From JANQIO01 sp965229625 (GTDB lineage: Bacteria > Pseudomonadota > Gammaproteobacteria > Pseudomonadales > Halieaceae), in the NCBI GenBank assembly GCA_965229625.1, contig CBDDJJ010000001.1, positions 186,001-250,000 on the forward strand: a stretch of 64,000 nt of DNA, in the 5' to 3' direction. The notes beneath the pieces were generated by a model that saw only the letters and a program-made list of their open reading frames with translations, was not told where the DNA came from and searched no databases. Made by a program: the position numbers and the translations under genes. This document shows, one piece after another, positions 1 to 9,079 of the stretch (positions within the stretch are counted from its first letter, which is position 1; each line of letters opens with the position of its first letter).

Positions 1-1041
1 CAGCAGGTAGCTGGCGGCCATCGCGCCGCCGCCGCTGGCGGTGGCGCCAGTGCTGCGCAGGAAGGCGCGCAGGCTGCGGGGCAGGTAGCGCACCTTGCGT
101 CCGGCAATCTTGTCGACTTCCTCGGACGGCCAGATGATCAGGTTGTCCACCGGTTTCAGGCGGATGCCTTCAGCTTCGCGCACCGCTTCCGGGATCAGCC
201 GGACCAGCTCGTTGATGCGTTCCAGGCGTTCGATATCACCCTCGAGGGTATCGACGAAGGCGCTGGTGAGCATGTGGCCGATGATCTGGGCAATGGACGG
301 GGAATGTCGGGTGCGGGGAGCTCCGCGCGGTTTGGGGGCCCGATTGCCGCTCACGCCGATGACAAACACGCGGTCGGCGCCCAGGTGCAGGGCAGGGCTG
401 ATGGGTGCCAGCTGACGCAGGGCGCCGTCGCCGAAGTACTCGTATTCGATGCGCGTGGTCGGGAACAGGGTGGGAATTGCCGAGGAGGCCATCAGGTGGT
501 CGGCGTTCAGTAGCGTCGGCCTGCCTATGCGACGGTGCCGGCGCCAGCCCTGCAGTTCGGGCCGACCCTGGAAAAACGCCACCGACTGCCCGGAGGTGTA
601 GCCCATGGCGGTAATGCTGACCGCGTGAATATCACCGCGGCCGATGGCGCGGTCGATGCGTTCGAAGTGCACCTTGCGTTCAATGAGTTCTCGCAGCGGC
701 GAGTTGTCCAGCAGGGCGATGGGCCGGGACAGACCGACCCCCTGGTTGCCCAGCGAGCCGACCACCCGGAATACCCCGCGAAGCACCTCGCGCAAACCGT
801 AGCGATAGACGTTGTCGGGGCTGAGGCTGCGCCAGATGCCCTCCAGTTCGTCGACGGCATCGCTGAAGCAGCCCTCATGGGCGGCGAGGGTGACGGCGTT
901 GATGGCACCGGCACTGGTGCCACAGATGATGGGGAAGGGGGCGCAGGTGCCGGCGGGTAGAATCTCGGCCAGGGCCTTCAGCGCGCCGACCTGGTAGGCA
1001 GCGCGAGCGCCGCCACCGGACAGGATCAGGGCATTCTTCAA
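1..1041 (-). CDS. Patatin-like phospholipase, C-terminus outside window
   Basis: Predicted serine acyl hydrolase of the patatin family, acting on phospholipid or other acyl esters. The frame stays open from a TTG at 1041 to the window edge (347 residues). The glycine-rich oxyanion motif SGGGARAAYQ is at residues 8-17, the nucleophile motif GTSAG puts Ser at about 43, and the partner Asp lies in DGA near residue 205. No ATG precedes the oxyanion motif; GAGG sits 8 bases before the TTG, just after the upstream gene's stop at 1052. It follows two short-chain dehydrogenases on the same strand and is probably co-transcribed with the nearer one. The substrate cannot be told from sequence. Confidence 0.85.
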   Translation of the reverse strand, partial: MKNALILSGGGARAAYQVGALKALAEILPAGTCAPFPIICGTSAGAINAVTLAAHEGCFSDAVDELEGIWRSLSPDNVYRYGLREVLRGVFRVVGSLGNQGVGLSRPIALLDNSPLRELIERKVHFERIDRAIGRGDIHAVSITAMGYTSGQSVAFFQGRPELQGWRRHRRIGRPTLLNADHLMASSAIPTLFPTTRIEYEYFGDGALRQLAPISPALHLGADRVFVIGVSGNRAPKPRGAPRTRHSPSIAQIIGHMLTSAFVDTLEGDIERLERINELVRLIPEAVREAEGIRLKPVDNLIIWPSEEVDKIAGRKVRYLPRSLRAFLRSTGATASGGGAMAASYLL

Positions 1042-1051
1042 GCCACTGGCC

Positions 1052-1819
1052 TCAATGGGCGGTGTATCCGCCGTCGATGACCAGTTCGGAGCCGGTCATG
1101 TACTTCGATTCGTCGGAGGCCAGGAACAGGCAGCCGTTGGCAATATCCTCCGGTTTACCCATGGCGCCCAACGGTATCTCTCCCAGCAGGCGGGCTTCCA
1201 CCGCGGCCAGTTCATCGGCGGAGAGGGCGGCCAGTCCCTGTTCCACCATCGGAGTGAGGATGAAGCCCGGGTGCACGGAATTGACGCGAATGCCGTAGCC
1301 TTCGTTGGCGCAGTGCAGCGCAGCCGACTTGGTGAAGATGCGCACGCCGCCCTTGCTGGCGTTGTAGGCGGCGGCGCGGGGTTCGCCAATGATGCCCTCG
1401 ATGGAGCTGATATTGATGATCGACCCGCCGTGGGTCTTCATGGTGCGGATGGCGGCCCGCGTTCCGAGGAATACCGCATCCAGGTTGACCGCCTGGACCT
1501 TGCGCCAGTCTTCGAGGCTGGTGTCTTCGGCGCTGCCGGTGATCGCGATGCCGGCGTTGTTGACCATGACATCGAGTGTCTTGCTCGCGGCGAGAATGTC
1601 ATCGATCAGGGCGGCCCAGGCAGCTTCGTCGGTAACATCCTGGAAGTGTCCGGAGGCGCCGTCTCCGATGCTGTCGGCGACTGCCTGCACCGCTGCCTCA
1701 TTGATGTCGGTCAGGTAGACGCGCGCCCCTTCGGCGGCGAAACGACGCGCCGTGGCTTCTCCCAGTCCACTGGCGGCTCCCGTTACCAGGGCCACTTTCC
1801 CTTCCAGCCTGTCTGCCAT
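1052..1819 (-). CDS. Short-chain dehydrogenase/reductase (SDR)
   Basis: NAD(P)-dependent oxidoreductase of the classical SDR family, 255 residues. Visible motifs are the nucleotide-binding TGAASGLG near the N-terminus, NNAG at the end of beta-4, a catalytic Ser in NISS and YNASK (Tyr/Lys pair), with the usual C-terminal IDGGY. The frame runs further upstream, but the ATG at 1819 starts the conserved fold and has AGGAG six bases before it. Sequence style resembles 3-beta/17-beta-hydroxysteroid or cyclohexanol-type dehydrogenases, but the substrate is not determined. Another SDR lies upstream on the same strand and a patatin-like gene starts 10 bases after its stop. Confidence 0.88.
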   Translation of the reverse strand: MADRLEGKVALVTGAASGLGEATARRFAAEGARVYLTDINEAAVQAVADSIGDGASGHFQDVTDEAAWAALIDDILAASKTLDVMVNNAGIAITGSAEDTSLEDWRKVQAVNLDAVFLGTRAAIRTMKTHGGSIINISSIEGIIGEPRAAAYNASKGGVRIFTKSAALHCANEGYGIRVNSVHPGFILTPMVEQGLAALSADELAAVEARLLGEIPLGAMGKPEDIANGCLFLASDESKYMTGSELVIDGGYTAH

Positions 1820-1860
1820 GGTTTCTCTCCTTGTTATTGTATTTGTAGCGGTCTGTGTTG

Positions 1861-2622
1861 CTACTGGCTCAGCAGCCTGCGCGTAAGCCCGATGCGCAGG
1901 CTTTCCGGCAGCAGCTTGTCCAGCAGTGCCCAGACGCGGGCGGCTTTGCCGATCACGTAGCTCACCCTTGAGCCACTGGCCGCGCGCTCGATGGCGGCGG
2001 CAATATCGTCCGGTGTAAGAGTGACGGGACTGTCGCCGGTCGTCCTGTCCTGCACGTCCCTGGCCATCTGTGTGTCCACCAGGTGAGGCTTCACACAGCT
2101 CACCCGGATACCGTGGGGTTGCCACTCGATATGCAGTGCCTGGGTCATGGCGTTCACATAGAACTTGGTGGCGCTGTACACCGCCAGGTTGGGAATGCCG
2201 TGGATACTGGAAGCGGAGCACAGGTTGACCAGGCAGGCGCCAGGGGTTGCCTTCAGGTAGGGGAAGGCGAGCTGGGCGACATGGGTGAAGCCGCGCACGT
2301 TGATGTCGATCATCAGGTCGTGAGCGTCGGCGTCAATCTCTGTGAACGGCCCGGCGCTCAGCACGCCGGCGTTGTTGATGACCAGGTCTATTTCGCCGTT
2401 ACTCCCCGCGGCAAACTCCGCCAGGGCTGACTCGATCGAGCGGCGATCGCGGACATCGCAGTAAGCGCTGTGTGCGTTGGCAAACAGGGGCTCGGCTGCC
2501 AGTTCCGCCAGCCGCTCACGATTGATGTCGCAGAGTCCTACCCGCCACCCCAGGCCGGCATAACGGCGGGCCGTGGCCAGCCCGATACCTGATGCGGCGC
2601 CGGTGATGAACACACTTTTCAC
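1861..2622 (-). CDS. Short-chain dehydrogenase/reductase (SDR)
   Basis: A second classical SDR, 253 residues, with TGAASGIG nucleotide-binding motif, NNAG, a Ser in LCSASS and catalytic YSATK. The C-terminal part (about residues 190-253) is typical of the SDRs with a loosely conserved helical tail. I chose GTG at 2622 because GGGGGA lies seven bases upstream and the Rossmann strand follows at once; a TTG at 2637 is the longer alternative. Only 41 bases separate it from the next SDR gene, so the two are probably co-transcribed. The upstream gap to 2759 is a divergent promoter region. Confidence 0.83.
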   Translation of the reverse strand: MKSVFITGAASGIGLATARRYAGLGWRVGLCDINRERLAELAAEPLFANAHSAYCDVRDRRSIESALAEFAAGSNGEIDLVINNAGVLSAGPFTEIDADAHDLMIDINVRGFTHVAQLAFPYLKATPGACLVNLCSASSIHGIPNLAVYSATKFYVNAMTQALHIEWQPHGIRVSCVKPHLVDTQMARDVQDRTTGDSPVTLTPDDIAAAIERAASGSRVSYVIGKAARVWALLDKLLPESLRIGLTRRLLSQ

Positions 2623-2758
2623 GCCAAATTCCCCCAATTGCGGCCATTTTCACCAGAATAGCCGCTATCTGCTTCACATTTCGACAAGTTTCGTTGTCGG
2701 TGGGCTTGCCCAATTGGCGATAATGCTCGTCAGGACTAACAAATAACGCGCAGCGCAC

Positions 2759-4396
2759 TTGGCCTCACCCCACTACAATCCGCGCATTCTCGCCGCCTGC
2801 CTGCTGGCCCAGCTGCTGTTGCTGGTGGCCATCTATGCCCAGACCGCGAGCTTCGATTACGTCTACGTGGACGACTCCCAGTACGTGCTGGCCAATGGCC
2901 AGGTGCGAGCCGGCCTGAGCCTGGACGGACTGCGTTGGGCGCTCGGCAGTTTCTACATGAGCAACTGGCACCCGCTCACCTGGGCGTCACATATGCTGGA
3001 TGTGAGCCTGTTCGGCATCGCCCCCGGGCCGGCCCACCTGCACAATGCGTTGCTGCACGGCATCATGAGCCTGCTGGTGTTTGTTTATCTGCGTCGCTTC
3101 GGCGGAGAAGTGGCCGCAGCGCTGTTTTCACTGCTGTTCCTCGCCCACCCGCTACACGTTGAGTCGGTGGCCTGGCTCGCAGAGCGCAAGGACCTGTTGA
3201 GCGGCATCTTCTTCCTGCTGGCGCTACTGATGTATGACCGGCATCGTCAGCGACCGGGATTGGCGAGCTACGCCGGCGTGGCAGTGCTCTACCTGCTGGC
3301 GGTCATGTCCAAGGCGATGGCGGTAACGCTGCCTGCGGTGCTGCTAGTTCTCGATGCCTGCTGGTACCAGCGCCGGGAGCCGGGGGCTGACGCCAGCCTG
3401 TTGAGCCGGCAGCTCCTGCTGGCACTGGTTGAGAAACTGCCGCTGTTTGCCATGGCGCTGGTATTCAGCGTGGTCGCCATCATTGCCCAGCGGGACGGCG
3501 GCGCCCTGGTCACTGCAGAGTCCACGAGTGTTGCCGAGCGTGTGGTCAATGCCGGTTATGGCTACCTGGTCTATCTGCGGCAGTCACTGCTGCCCCTCGG
3601 GCTGGCCGCGTTCTATCCACTGGAGATGGAGAAGTCGCTGGCCGGCCTGGTCGTGCCCGCGGCGTTGCTGCTTGGCTGGGCGCTGGCGGCAGTGCGATTC
3701 TGGCAGTCGCGGCCGCTGCTGGCTGCCGGCCTGGCCTGGTTCCTCGTAACCCTGTTGCCGGTGATCGGGCTTGTCCAGGTGGGTGTGCAGCTACATGCGG
3801 ATCGCTACATGTACCTGCCTTCCATCGGCCTGCTGCTGGCTTTGCTCGCTGTCTTTCCGGCGCCGGAAAACCAGCGCTTCCGGCTCGGTGTGACCGTGGC
3901 CGGCCTGTTCCTGGTGTTCTGTACCGTTGTCGCCCACTGGCAAACCGCCTATTGGGAGAATCGCCAGACCCTGTTTACCCGGGTGCTGGTGGTGGTCGGT
4001 CCCAACTGGCGCTCACATGTATCCCTGGCCGCTGAGTACGCCGAGCGCGGTGAATTCGAATACGCCCTGCAGCATGCCCAGGCGGCCCTGGAGCTCGGCC
4101 CGGAGCGGCCCCAGTCCTACCAGGTGATGGGCGATATTGCCATGCGCCTGGGGGACCCGCAGGCGGCGGCGCGGTACTATCTGGACGGTGTAGAGTTGGC
4201 GCGGCCTACGCCGATCCTGCTCAACAACCTCGGCTCTGCGCAAATGGCAGTGGGAGACTTTGAAGGGGCGCGGAACAGCCTCGAACTGGCGTTGACGCTG
4301 GAGCCTGACGCCGTGCGTATACGCAACAACCTCGCGCGGCTGGAGCGCGAATACCAAGACCAAACACAGGGACTGAAGCAGGAATCGCCACCATGA
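2759..4396 (+). CDS. TMTC-like multi-spanning membrane protein with C-terminal TPRs
   Basis: A 545-residue inner-membrane protein: about ten hydrophobic segments over residues 1-400, then tetratricopeptide repeats (about 415-530). The first periplasmic loop has the acidic VDDSQY pattern after TM1 and further on HPLHVESVAWLAERKD, as in the TMTC/DUF1736 group of GT-C-like glycosyltransferases. A TAA lies in frame at 2744-2746 and there is no early ATG, so the only plausible start is TTG at 2759, with no good ribosome binding site. It overlaps the next gene by four bases (ATGA). With GtrA, a methyltransferase and a GT2 enzyme downstream, a role in glycan or lipid-linked sugar transfer is inferred. 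Confidence 0.78.
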   Translation: MASPHYNPRILAACLLAQLLLLVAIYAQTASFDYVYVDDSQYVLANGQVRAGLSLDGLRWALGSFYMSNWHPLTWASHMLDVSLFGIAPGPAHLHNALLHGIMSLLVFVYLRRFGGEVAAALFSLLFLAHPLHVESVAWLAERKDLLSGIFFLLALLMYDRHRQRPGLASYAGVAVLYLLAVMSKAMAVTLPAVLLVLDACWYQRREPGADASLLSRQLLLALVEKLPLFAMALVFSVVAIIAQRDGGALVTAESTSVAERVVNAGYGYLVYLRQSLLPLGLAAFYPLEMEKSLAGLVVPAALLLGWALAAVRFWQSRPLLAAGLAWFLVTLLPVIGLVQVGVQLHADRYMYLPSIGLLLALLAVFPAPENQRFRLGVTVAGLFLVFCTVVAHWQTAYWENRQTLFTRVLVVVGPNWRSHVSLAAEYAERGEFEYALQHAQAALELGPERPQSYQVMGDIAMRLGDPQAAARYYLDGVELARPTPILLNNLGSAQMAVGDFEGARNSLELALTLEPDAVRIRNNLARLEREYQDQTQGLKQESPP

Positions 4397-4794
4397 TGTA
4401 CCAGGAGTTGTTTCGCTATGGGGTCGCCGGCGTACTGGCGTTCTCCACGGATTTCAGCGTGCTGTACATGCTTACCGAGTATGTCGGCATGCACTACCTC
4501 GTCTCCAACGTATTTGGCTATTTCTGCGGCCTGATCGTGGCCTACATACTGAACTCGGCCTGGGTATTCTCCGAGCATCGCTACGAGAACCGCTGGCTGG
4601 AGTTCGGCCTGTTTGCGGCGATCGTGGTCGCCGGCCTGGCGATCAGCGAGTTTGTGATGCTGGCCTGGGTGGAAACCGCGGACGGTGATTATATCTACGC
4701 CAAGTTGATCTCAACTTTCTTCGTCGCCTGCTTCAACTACCTGGCACGCAAGTTCTGGTTGTTCACGCCCCGGACTGTCGCCAATGAAAGCTGA
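4393..4794 (+). CDS. GtrA family membrane protein
   Basis: A 133-residue protein with four predicted transmembrane helices and the GtrA signature (FRYGVAGVLAF at the N-terminus, YILNSAWVFSE in the middle, FNYLARKFWLF at the C-terminus). GtrA proteins are thought to assist translocation of polyprenyl-phosphate-linked sugars across the inner membrane. It overlaps the TPR membrane protein at its start (ATGA) and the methyltransferase at its end by 11 bases, so translational coupling is likely. The GT2 enzyme at 5785 would supply the lipid-linked sugar; that pairing is inference from context. Confidence 0.88.
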   Translation: MMYQELFRYGVAGVLAFSTDFSVLYMLTEYVGMHYLVSNVFGYFCGLIVAYILNSAWVFSEHRYENRWLEFGLFAAIVVAGLAISEFVMLAWVETADGDYIYAKLISTFFVACFNYLARKFWLFTPRTVANES

Positions 4795-5788
4795 GGCAGG
4801 AGCCTGCCACAATTGCGGTTTTGCCGGCGGCCAACTGCTGTTCCAGGGTCCCGCATTTGACGCAGTGCCCGCCGCGGCGGGGGCCTGCTTTCCGGTATCG
4901 CGCTGTCCAGCGTGCGGGCTCGTGAATACCGGCCTCGCCGCCGCGGAGACAGTCGCCGACAGTTACGACCTGGACTACTACGGTTCGACCGAGAGCAAGT
5001 TCGCCGACGGGATGGAAGCCTTGCTGGACGGCCTGGCCCGGCGTCGTGCAGCGTCGCTTCTGGACACCTGGCAGCGTGCGCCAGGTGCCATGCCGACGGT
5101 GTTGGATATCGGCTGCGGTCGCGCCGTGCTGTTGCGCGCCTTCCGCGGGCTGGGCGCTGAAGTCACCGGACTGGAGCGAGACGAGTTTCCGCTGCAGGGA
5201 GAGCTGGCGGAAATTGTGCAACACGCCGGCCTTGACGACCCGCGCTTCGATGGCCGGCAGTGGGATATTGTGGTGCTATGGCATGTGTTTGAACACCTGG
5301 AGGGCCAGGACGCCATGCTGGAGCTGATCGATGCCCACCTGGCGCCGGGCGGGGTGCTGGCGCTGGCGGTGCCCAACTTCGGCAGCCTGCAGAGCCGACT
5401 GTTCGGGCGCCATTGGTTTCACCTGGATTTGCCGCGCCACCTGGTGCACATCGATGCGCCCTGGCTGCGGACGCGGCTCGCCCAGCACGGCCTGCGTATC
5501 GAGCGGGAAGGGCACCTGGATCTCGCCCAGAATCTCTATGGCTTCGTGCAGAGCGCCATGAACGCCCTGTTCCCGGGCCAGCCCAACCGCTTCTACGCGC
5601 TGCTCAAGCACGGCGGCCGCCGCGGTGCCGGCGCCTGGCTGGAGCTCGGCGGCTGGTCACTGCTGGCCGGCCTGCTGATGCCCTTTGCCATCCTGGAGTC
5701 GCTGGCCGGCTTGGTAACACACTCGGGGGCCACGGTCGCCTTTTACGCCCGCAAGGCCGGCCAGGAGAGAATGGAGAGCTCGGCGTGA
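4784..5788 (+). CDS. Class I SAM-dependent methyltransferase with N-terminal zinc-ribbon-like motif
   Basis: A 334-residue protein. Residues 8-45 carry paired cysteines (CHNCGF and CPACGL), a likely structural zinc site seen in sugar/lipid methyltransferases of surface polysaccharide clusters. The SAM motif VLDIGCGRAVLL is near residue 105, followed by a post-I acidic residue (LERDE) and IVVLWHVFEHL, typical of the Methyltransf_12/23 type. A hydrophobic C-terminal stretch (about 285-315) could contact the membrane. It overlaps both neighbours (11 bases upstream, GTGA downstream), so it belongs to the same operon. The acceptor is unknown. Confidence 0.85.
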   Translation: MKAEAGACHNCGFAGGQLLFQGPAFDAVPAAAGACFPVSRCPACGLVNTGLAAAETVADSYDLDYYGSTESKFADGMEALLDGLARRRAASLLDTWQRAPGAMPTVLDIGCGRAVLLRAFRGLGAEVTGLERDEFPLQGELAEIVQHAGLDDPRFDGRQWDIVVLWHVFEHLEGQDAMLELIDAHLAPGGVLALAVPNFGSLQSRLFGRHWFHLDLPRHLVHIDAPWLRTRLAQHGLRIEREGHLDLAQNLYGFVQSAMNALFPGQPNRFYALLKHGGRRGAGAWLELGGWSLLAGLLMPFAILESLAGLVTHSGATVAFYARKAGQERMESSA

Positions 5789-6525
5789 TCAACGATAAGC
5801 GAATCTGTGTGGTCATGCCTGCCTATAACGCGGCAGATACCCTGGAAAAGACCTACCGGGAATTGCCCTTTGAAGTGGTGGACTCGGTAATCCTGGTCGA
5901 CGATGCCAGCCCCGACAATACCGCCGAAGTGGCGGCGGCGTTGGGCATCGACCGGGTGATCGTACACGACCGCAACCTCGGCTACGGCGGCAACCAGAAA
6001 ACCTGCTACCGGGCGGCGCTGGACCTGGGCGCGGATATCGTGGTGATGGTGCACCCGGATTACCAGTACACCCCGAAGCTGATTCGCTCGATGGCCTCCC
6101 TGATCGCCGAGGACGTGTTTGATTGTGTGCTGGGGTCCCGGATTCTCGGTACCGGCGCATTGAAAGGTGGCATGCCCCGGCACAAGTACCTGGCCAATCG
6201 TCTGCTAACCCTGTTCCAGAACCTGATGGTGGGCTACAAGCTGTCGGAGTATCACACCGGGTTCCGGGCGTTCTCTCGAGAAGTGCTGGAGACGCTGCCG
6301 CTGGCTGACAACTCCGACGACTTCATCTTCGACAACCAGATGCTGCTGCAGGTGATCTCCTACGGCTTCAGCATCGGTGAAGTTACCTGCCCGACGCGCT
6401 ACGCCGCTGATGCGTCCTCTATCGCCGGCTGGCCGGTGATTCGCTACGGTCTCGGGGTGCTCTGGCAGAGCGTTCTCTACCGGCTGTCGCGTATGGGAGT
6501 GTTGCGCTCCAGTTACTCTTCTTAG
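5785..6525 (+). CDS. Family 2 glycosyltransferase (polyprenyl-phosphate sugar synthase type)
   Basis: A 246-residue GT-A fold enzyme. Residues 5-20 hold the N-terminal VVMPAYNAADTL strand, then VDDASPDNT (nucleotide-binding) and a DYQ-type metal motif in MVHPDYQYTPK, with GSRILG and HTGFRAFSREVL further on, as in dolichyl/polyprenyl-phosphate mannosyl- or glucosyltransferases. The long upstream frame is spurious: GTG at 5785 overlaps the methyltransferase stop (GTGA), has GGAGAG a few bases upstream, and begins the fold. No C-terminal membrane helices are present, unlike GtrB. It probably makes the lipid-linked sugar used with GtrA and the TMTC-like protein. Confidence 0.87.
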   Translation: MINDKRICVVMPAYNAADTLEKTYRELPFEVVDSVILVDDASPDNTAEVAAALGIDRVIVHDRNLGYGGNQKTCYRAALDLGADIVVMVHPDYQYTPKLIRSMASLIAEDVFDCVLGSRILGTGALKGGMPRHKYLANRLLTLFQNLMVGYKLSEYHTGFRAFSREVLETLPLADNSDDFIFDNQMLLQVISYGFSIGEVTCPTRYAADASSIAGWPVIRYGLGVLWQSVLYRLSRMGVLRSSYSS

Positions 6526-6589
6526 ACCGCGTTAGGCCGCGGGCGCTTTTTAAGCCGTGGGCGCTTTACCGGCCGCTGTTGGCGAGAGG

Positions 6590-7069
6590 CTAGCGACGAA
6601 TCCCCAGTTTTCTGCCTACGCCCTCCGGCACGCCCAGGGCCTGGCCGCGCTCGAGTTCCTGCTGAAAGCGTTGCATCTGCTGCTCGTCGAAGCTGGTGCT
6701 GCGGCGTGTGTCCATGTCGATGTACATACCCAGGTTCTCATTGGTGGCGGCCAGGTAACCTTTCTCGGCGTGGTAGAGGCAGTGGTAAAAGTGCAGCCGC
6801 TTGTGATCGTAGTCCACTAGCTGGGTGGTGAAGCGTAGCGAGTCCCCTTCCATCAGCTCGGCAATAAAATCGATATTGGCCGCCAGGCTGAAAGTGGATT
6901 TGCCCACCTGCTGTTTATGGTCCAGGCCTATGCCCAGGTAATCAAAGAAGCCGTCGGTAGCGACGTAATCGAAGGCGACCAGGTAGAAGCCCATGTTCAT
7001 GTGGCCGTTGTAGTCGATCCAGTCCGGCAGGACCGTGGCGGTAGTGGTGAACAGTGCTTCTTCGCTCAT
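6590..7069 (-). CDS. Acyl-CoA thioesterase, hotdog fold (4HBT type)
   Basis: A 159-residue single-hotdog protein. The N-terminal DWIDYNGHMNMGFYLVAFD matches the WxDxNxHMxxxxY catalytic/active-site helix region of 4-hydroxybenzoyl-CoA-type thioesterases; the Asp or Asn/His of that motif would be catalytic. It converges on the glycosyltransferase and is divergent from the cytochrome lipoprotein gene. A CaiB-type CoA-transferase lies 0.8 kb away, so work on a CoA ester is plausible, but the substrate is unknown. Confidence 0.85.
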   Translation of the reverse strand: MSEEALFTTTATVLPDWIDYNGHMNMGFYLVAFDYVATDGFFDYLGIGLDHKQQVGKSTFSLAANIDFIAELMEGDSLRFTTQLVDYDHKRLHFYHCLYHAEKGYLAATNENLGMYIDMDTRRSTSFDEQQMQRFQQELERGQALGVPEGVGRKLGIRR

Positions 7070-7234
7070 GCGGGTAACCGTTGCGTATTCCGGGTGGCAA
7101 GCATACTCGCCGCCGGCCTGTCTGCCAAAAACCGTTCTCCCGGATAGTTTGACCTAAGTTGACGCGGCGCATGGGCAACTTCGACCTCCTGGGTTAGCGT
7201 TATAGCTGGGACCTGAAGCTGGAGGAGGTGAGCC

Positions 7235-7696
7235 ATGCGCATCCATCCTGTCATTCCCCGTGCCCTGCTGTCGCTGGCGCTACCGTGGCTGCCGGGCTGT
7301 GAGTTGGGCCCGGATTCGCCGGCGGGGTTCGCCCTGCCCAGAGGTGATGTGGAAGCGGGCCGGGCGGCCTTTGTTGAACTGCGCTGCCACGACTGCCACA
7401 GCGCTGCAGGTGTGCCGCAACGGGATCCGGAGGACACCGACATCCACCTTCCCCTGGGTGGCAAATCCACGCGGGTCACTACCTACGCCTCGCTGCTGAC
7501 GTCCATTATCAACCCCTCCCACCGCTTCTCGGCGCGCCTGCCTCGGTCGGTGGCGATGGAAGAAGGCGACTCCAGAATGCCGGTGTATAACGAGCTGATG
7601 ACGGTGCAGGAACTGATCGACCTGGTGGCCTACCTACAGCCCCAGTACGAGGTGATCGTGGTGTCGCCCAACAGCTACGAAACCTATTACCCCTGA
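7235..7696 (+). CDS. Monoheme cytochrome c lipoprotein
   Basis: A 153-residue exported protein. The N-terminus has Arg/His, a hydrophobic stretch and a lipobox ending LPGC (Cys at about 22), so it should be lipid-anchored. One heme-binding CHDCH motif is at about residues 52-56. Later, around GDSRMPVYNELM, a Met could be the sixth ligand, and the C-terminal LIDLVAYLQPQY helix is typical of class I cytochrome c. ATG at 7235 has GGAGG just upstream. Its electron donor is not evident from neighbours. Confidence 0.82.
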   Translation: MRIHPVIPRALLSLALPWLPGCELGPDSPAGFALPRGDVEAGRAAFVELRCHDCHSAAGVPQRDPEDTDIHLPLGGKSTRVTTYASLLTSIINPSHRFSARLPRSVAMEEGDSRMPVYNELMTVQELIDLVAYLQPQYEVIVVSPNSYETYYP

Positions 7697-7828
7697 TGCC
7701 GGCAGGTGCGATATAGACCCAATTCTGTTCAGTTTGCGTATCAGATTGCAAAACAAGGTTACAGGCCCCGACAGGGGCTACCCGCCGGGGGCCGAACAAG
7801 GCCCTCTCGAATACCCAGAGGACACTGC

Positions 7829-9034
7829 ATGAGTACTGGTACTGCACGGCCGCTCGACGGCATTCGCGTTATTGAAATGGGACAGCTGCTGGCGGGTCCG
7901 TTCACCGGATCCATCCTCGCCTATTTCGGCGCGGAGGTAATCAAGATCGAGCCGCCGGTGACCGGGGATCCCATTCGCGGCTGGCGCATTCTCGACGAGG
8001 ACGGTACCTCCCTGTGGTGGCGCAGCATCGGGCGCAACAAGAAAAGCGTGACCCTGGACCTCAAGAGCGAGCAGGGCCGCAGGCTGGTCCGCGAACTGAT
8101 GAAAACAGCCGATGTCGTGGTGGAGAATTTCCGCCCCGGGGTGATGGAAGAGTGGGGCCTGGGCCCCGATGACCTGAAGCCCTTCAACCCCGGCCTGATC
8201 TTTACGCGCATCTCCGGCTACGGCCAGACCGGCCCGTACTCGAAGAAGCCCGGCTACGCTTCGGTGACAGAAGGGGTCTCCGGCTTCCGCTACCTGAACG
8301 GTTTCCCGGGCCAGCCGCCGGTGCGGCCCAACCTCAGTGTCGGCGACACGGTATCGGCAATTCACGCGGCGCTCGGTGTCTGCCTGGCGCTGCTGCAGCG
8401 CAATAACAACCCGGAGGAAGGGCAGGTGGTGGACGTGGCGCTGTACGAGTCCATGTTCAACCTGATGGAGTCGGTGGTGCCCGAGTATGCCGGCGCCGGC
8501 ATCGTGCGCGAACCCTCCGGTACCACGATCACCGGTATCGTGCCCACCAACACCTATACCTGCGCCGACGGCAAGTACGTGGTGATCGGTGGCAACGGCG
8601 ATTCCATCTTCAAGCGGCTGATGGTGGCCGCGGGCCACCCGGAGATGGCGGAAAACCCGGCCATGGCCAGCAATGCCGGCCGTGTGGAGCACGAGCCGGA
8701 GATCGACAAGGCGCTGTCCGACTGGTGCGCATCGCTGCCTGCCTCGGACGTTGTCGACATTCTCGAGAAGGAACGGGTGCCGGTAGGCCTGATGTACAAC
8801 ATTGAAGACCAGTTCAATGACCCGCACTTCCGCGCCCGCGGCATGTTCGAGGAAGTGGACGTGAACGGCAAGACCCACACCATACCGGCAATCACCCCGA
8901 TCCTGTCCAAAACACCGGGGCGCACGGACTGGCCGGGTGCCGAGGTGGGCGCCCACAACGAGGAAGTGCTGAAAGGCATCCTGTCCCTCAGCGATGAGGA
9001 GTTTGCGGGCCTCAAGGAGCAGGGGGTCTGCTAG
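7829..9034 (+). CDS. CaiB/BaiF family CoA-transferase
   Basis: A 401-residue class III CoA-transferase, moving CoA between carboxylic acids through an aspartyl-CoA intermediate. Conserved features are LDGIRVIEMGQLLAGP at the N-terminus, FGAEVIKIE, GRNKKSVTLDLK and ENFRPGVMEEWGLG; the catalytic Asp is most likely D173 in SVGDTVS. Start ATG at 7829 was chosen over the longer frame from 7706 because AGAGGA lies eight bases upstream and family proteins begin with this strand. It converges on hypE. The substrate pair cannot be deduced; homologues act on formyl, succinyl, carnitine or bile-acid CoAs. Confidence 0.88.
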   Translation: MSTGTARPLDGIRVIEMGQLLAGPFTGSILAYFGAEVIKIEPPVTGDPIRGWRILDEDGTSLWWRSIGRNKKSVTLDLKSEQGRRLVRELMKTADVVVENFRPGVMEEWGLGPDDLKPFNPGLIFTRISGYGQTGPYSKKPGYASVTEGVSGFRYLNGFPGQPPVRPNLSVGDTVSAIHAALGVCLALLQRNNNPEEGQVVDVALYESMFNLMESVVPEYAGAGIVREPSGTTITGIVPTNTYTCADGKYVVIGGNGDSIFKRLMVAAGHPEMAENPAMASNAGRVEHEPEIDKALSDWCASLPASDVVDILEKERVPVGLMYNIEDQFNDPHFRARGMFEEVDVNGKTHTIPAITPILSKTPGRTDWPGAEVGAHNEEVLKGILSLSDEEFAGLKEQGVC

Positions 9035-9079
9035 CAGACCCGAGGGAACCTCGCTGACACCCGGGAGATTAGCCTGGAA

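Noticed and set aside
525..923. 132-residue Pro/Ser-rich minus-strand reading frame
   Set aside because: It lies out of frame within the patatin-like gene, whose own frame is open throughout and has family motifs.
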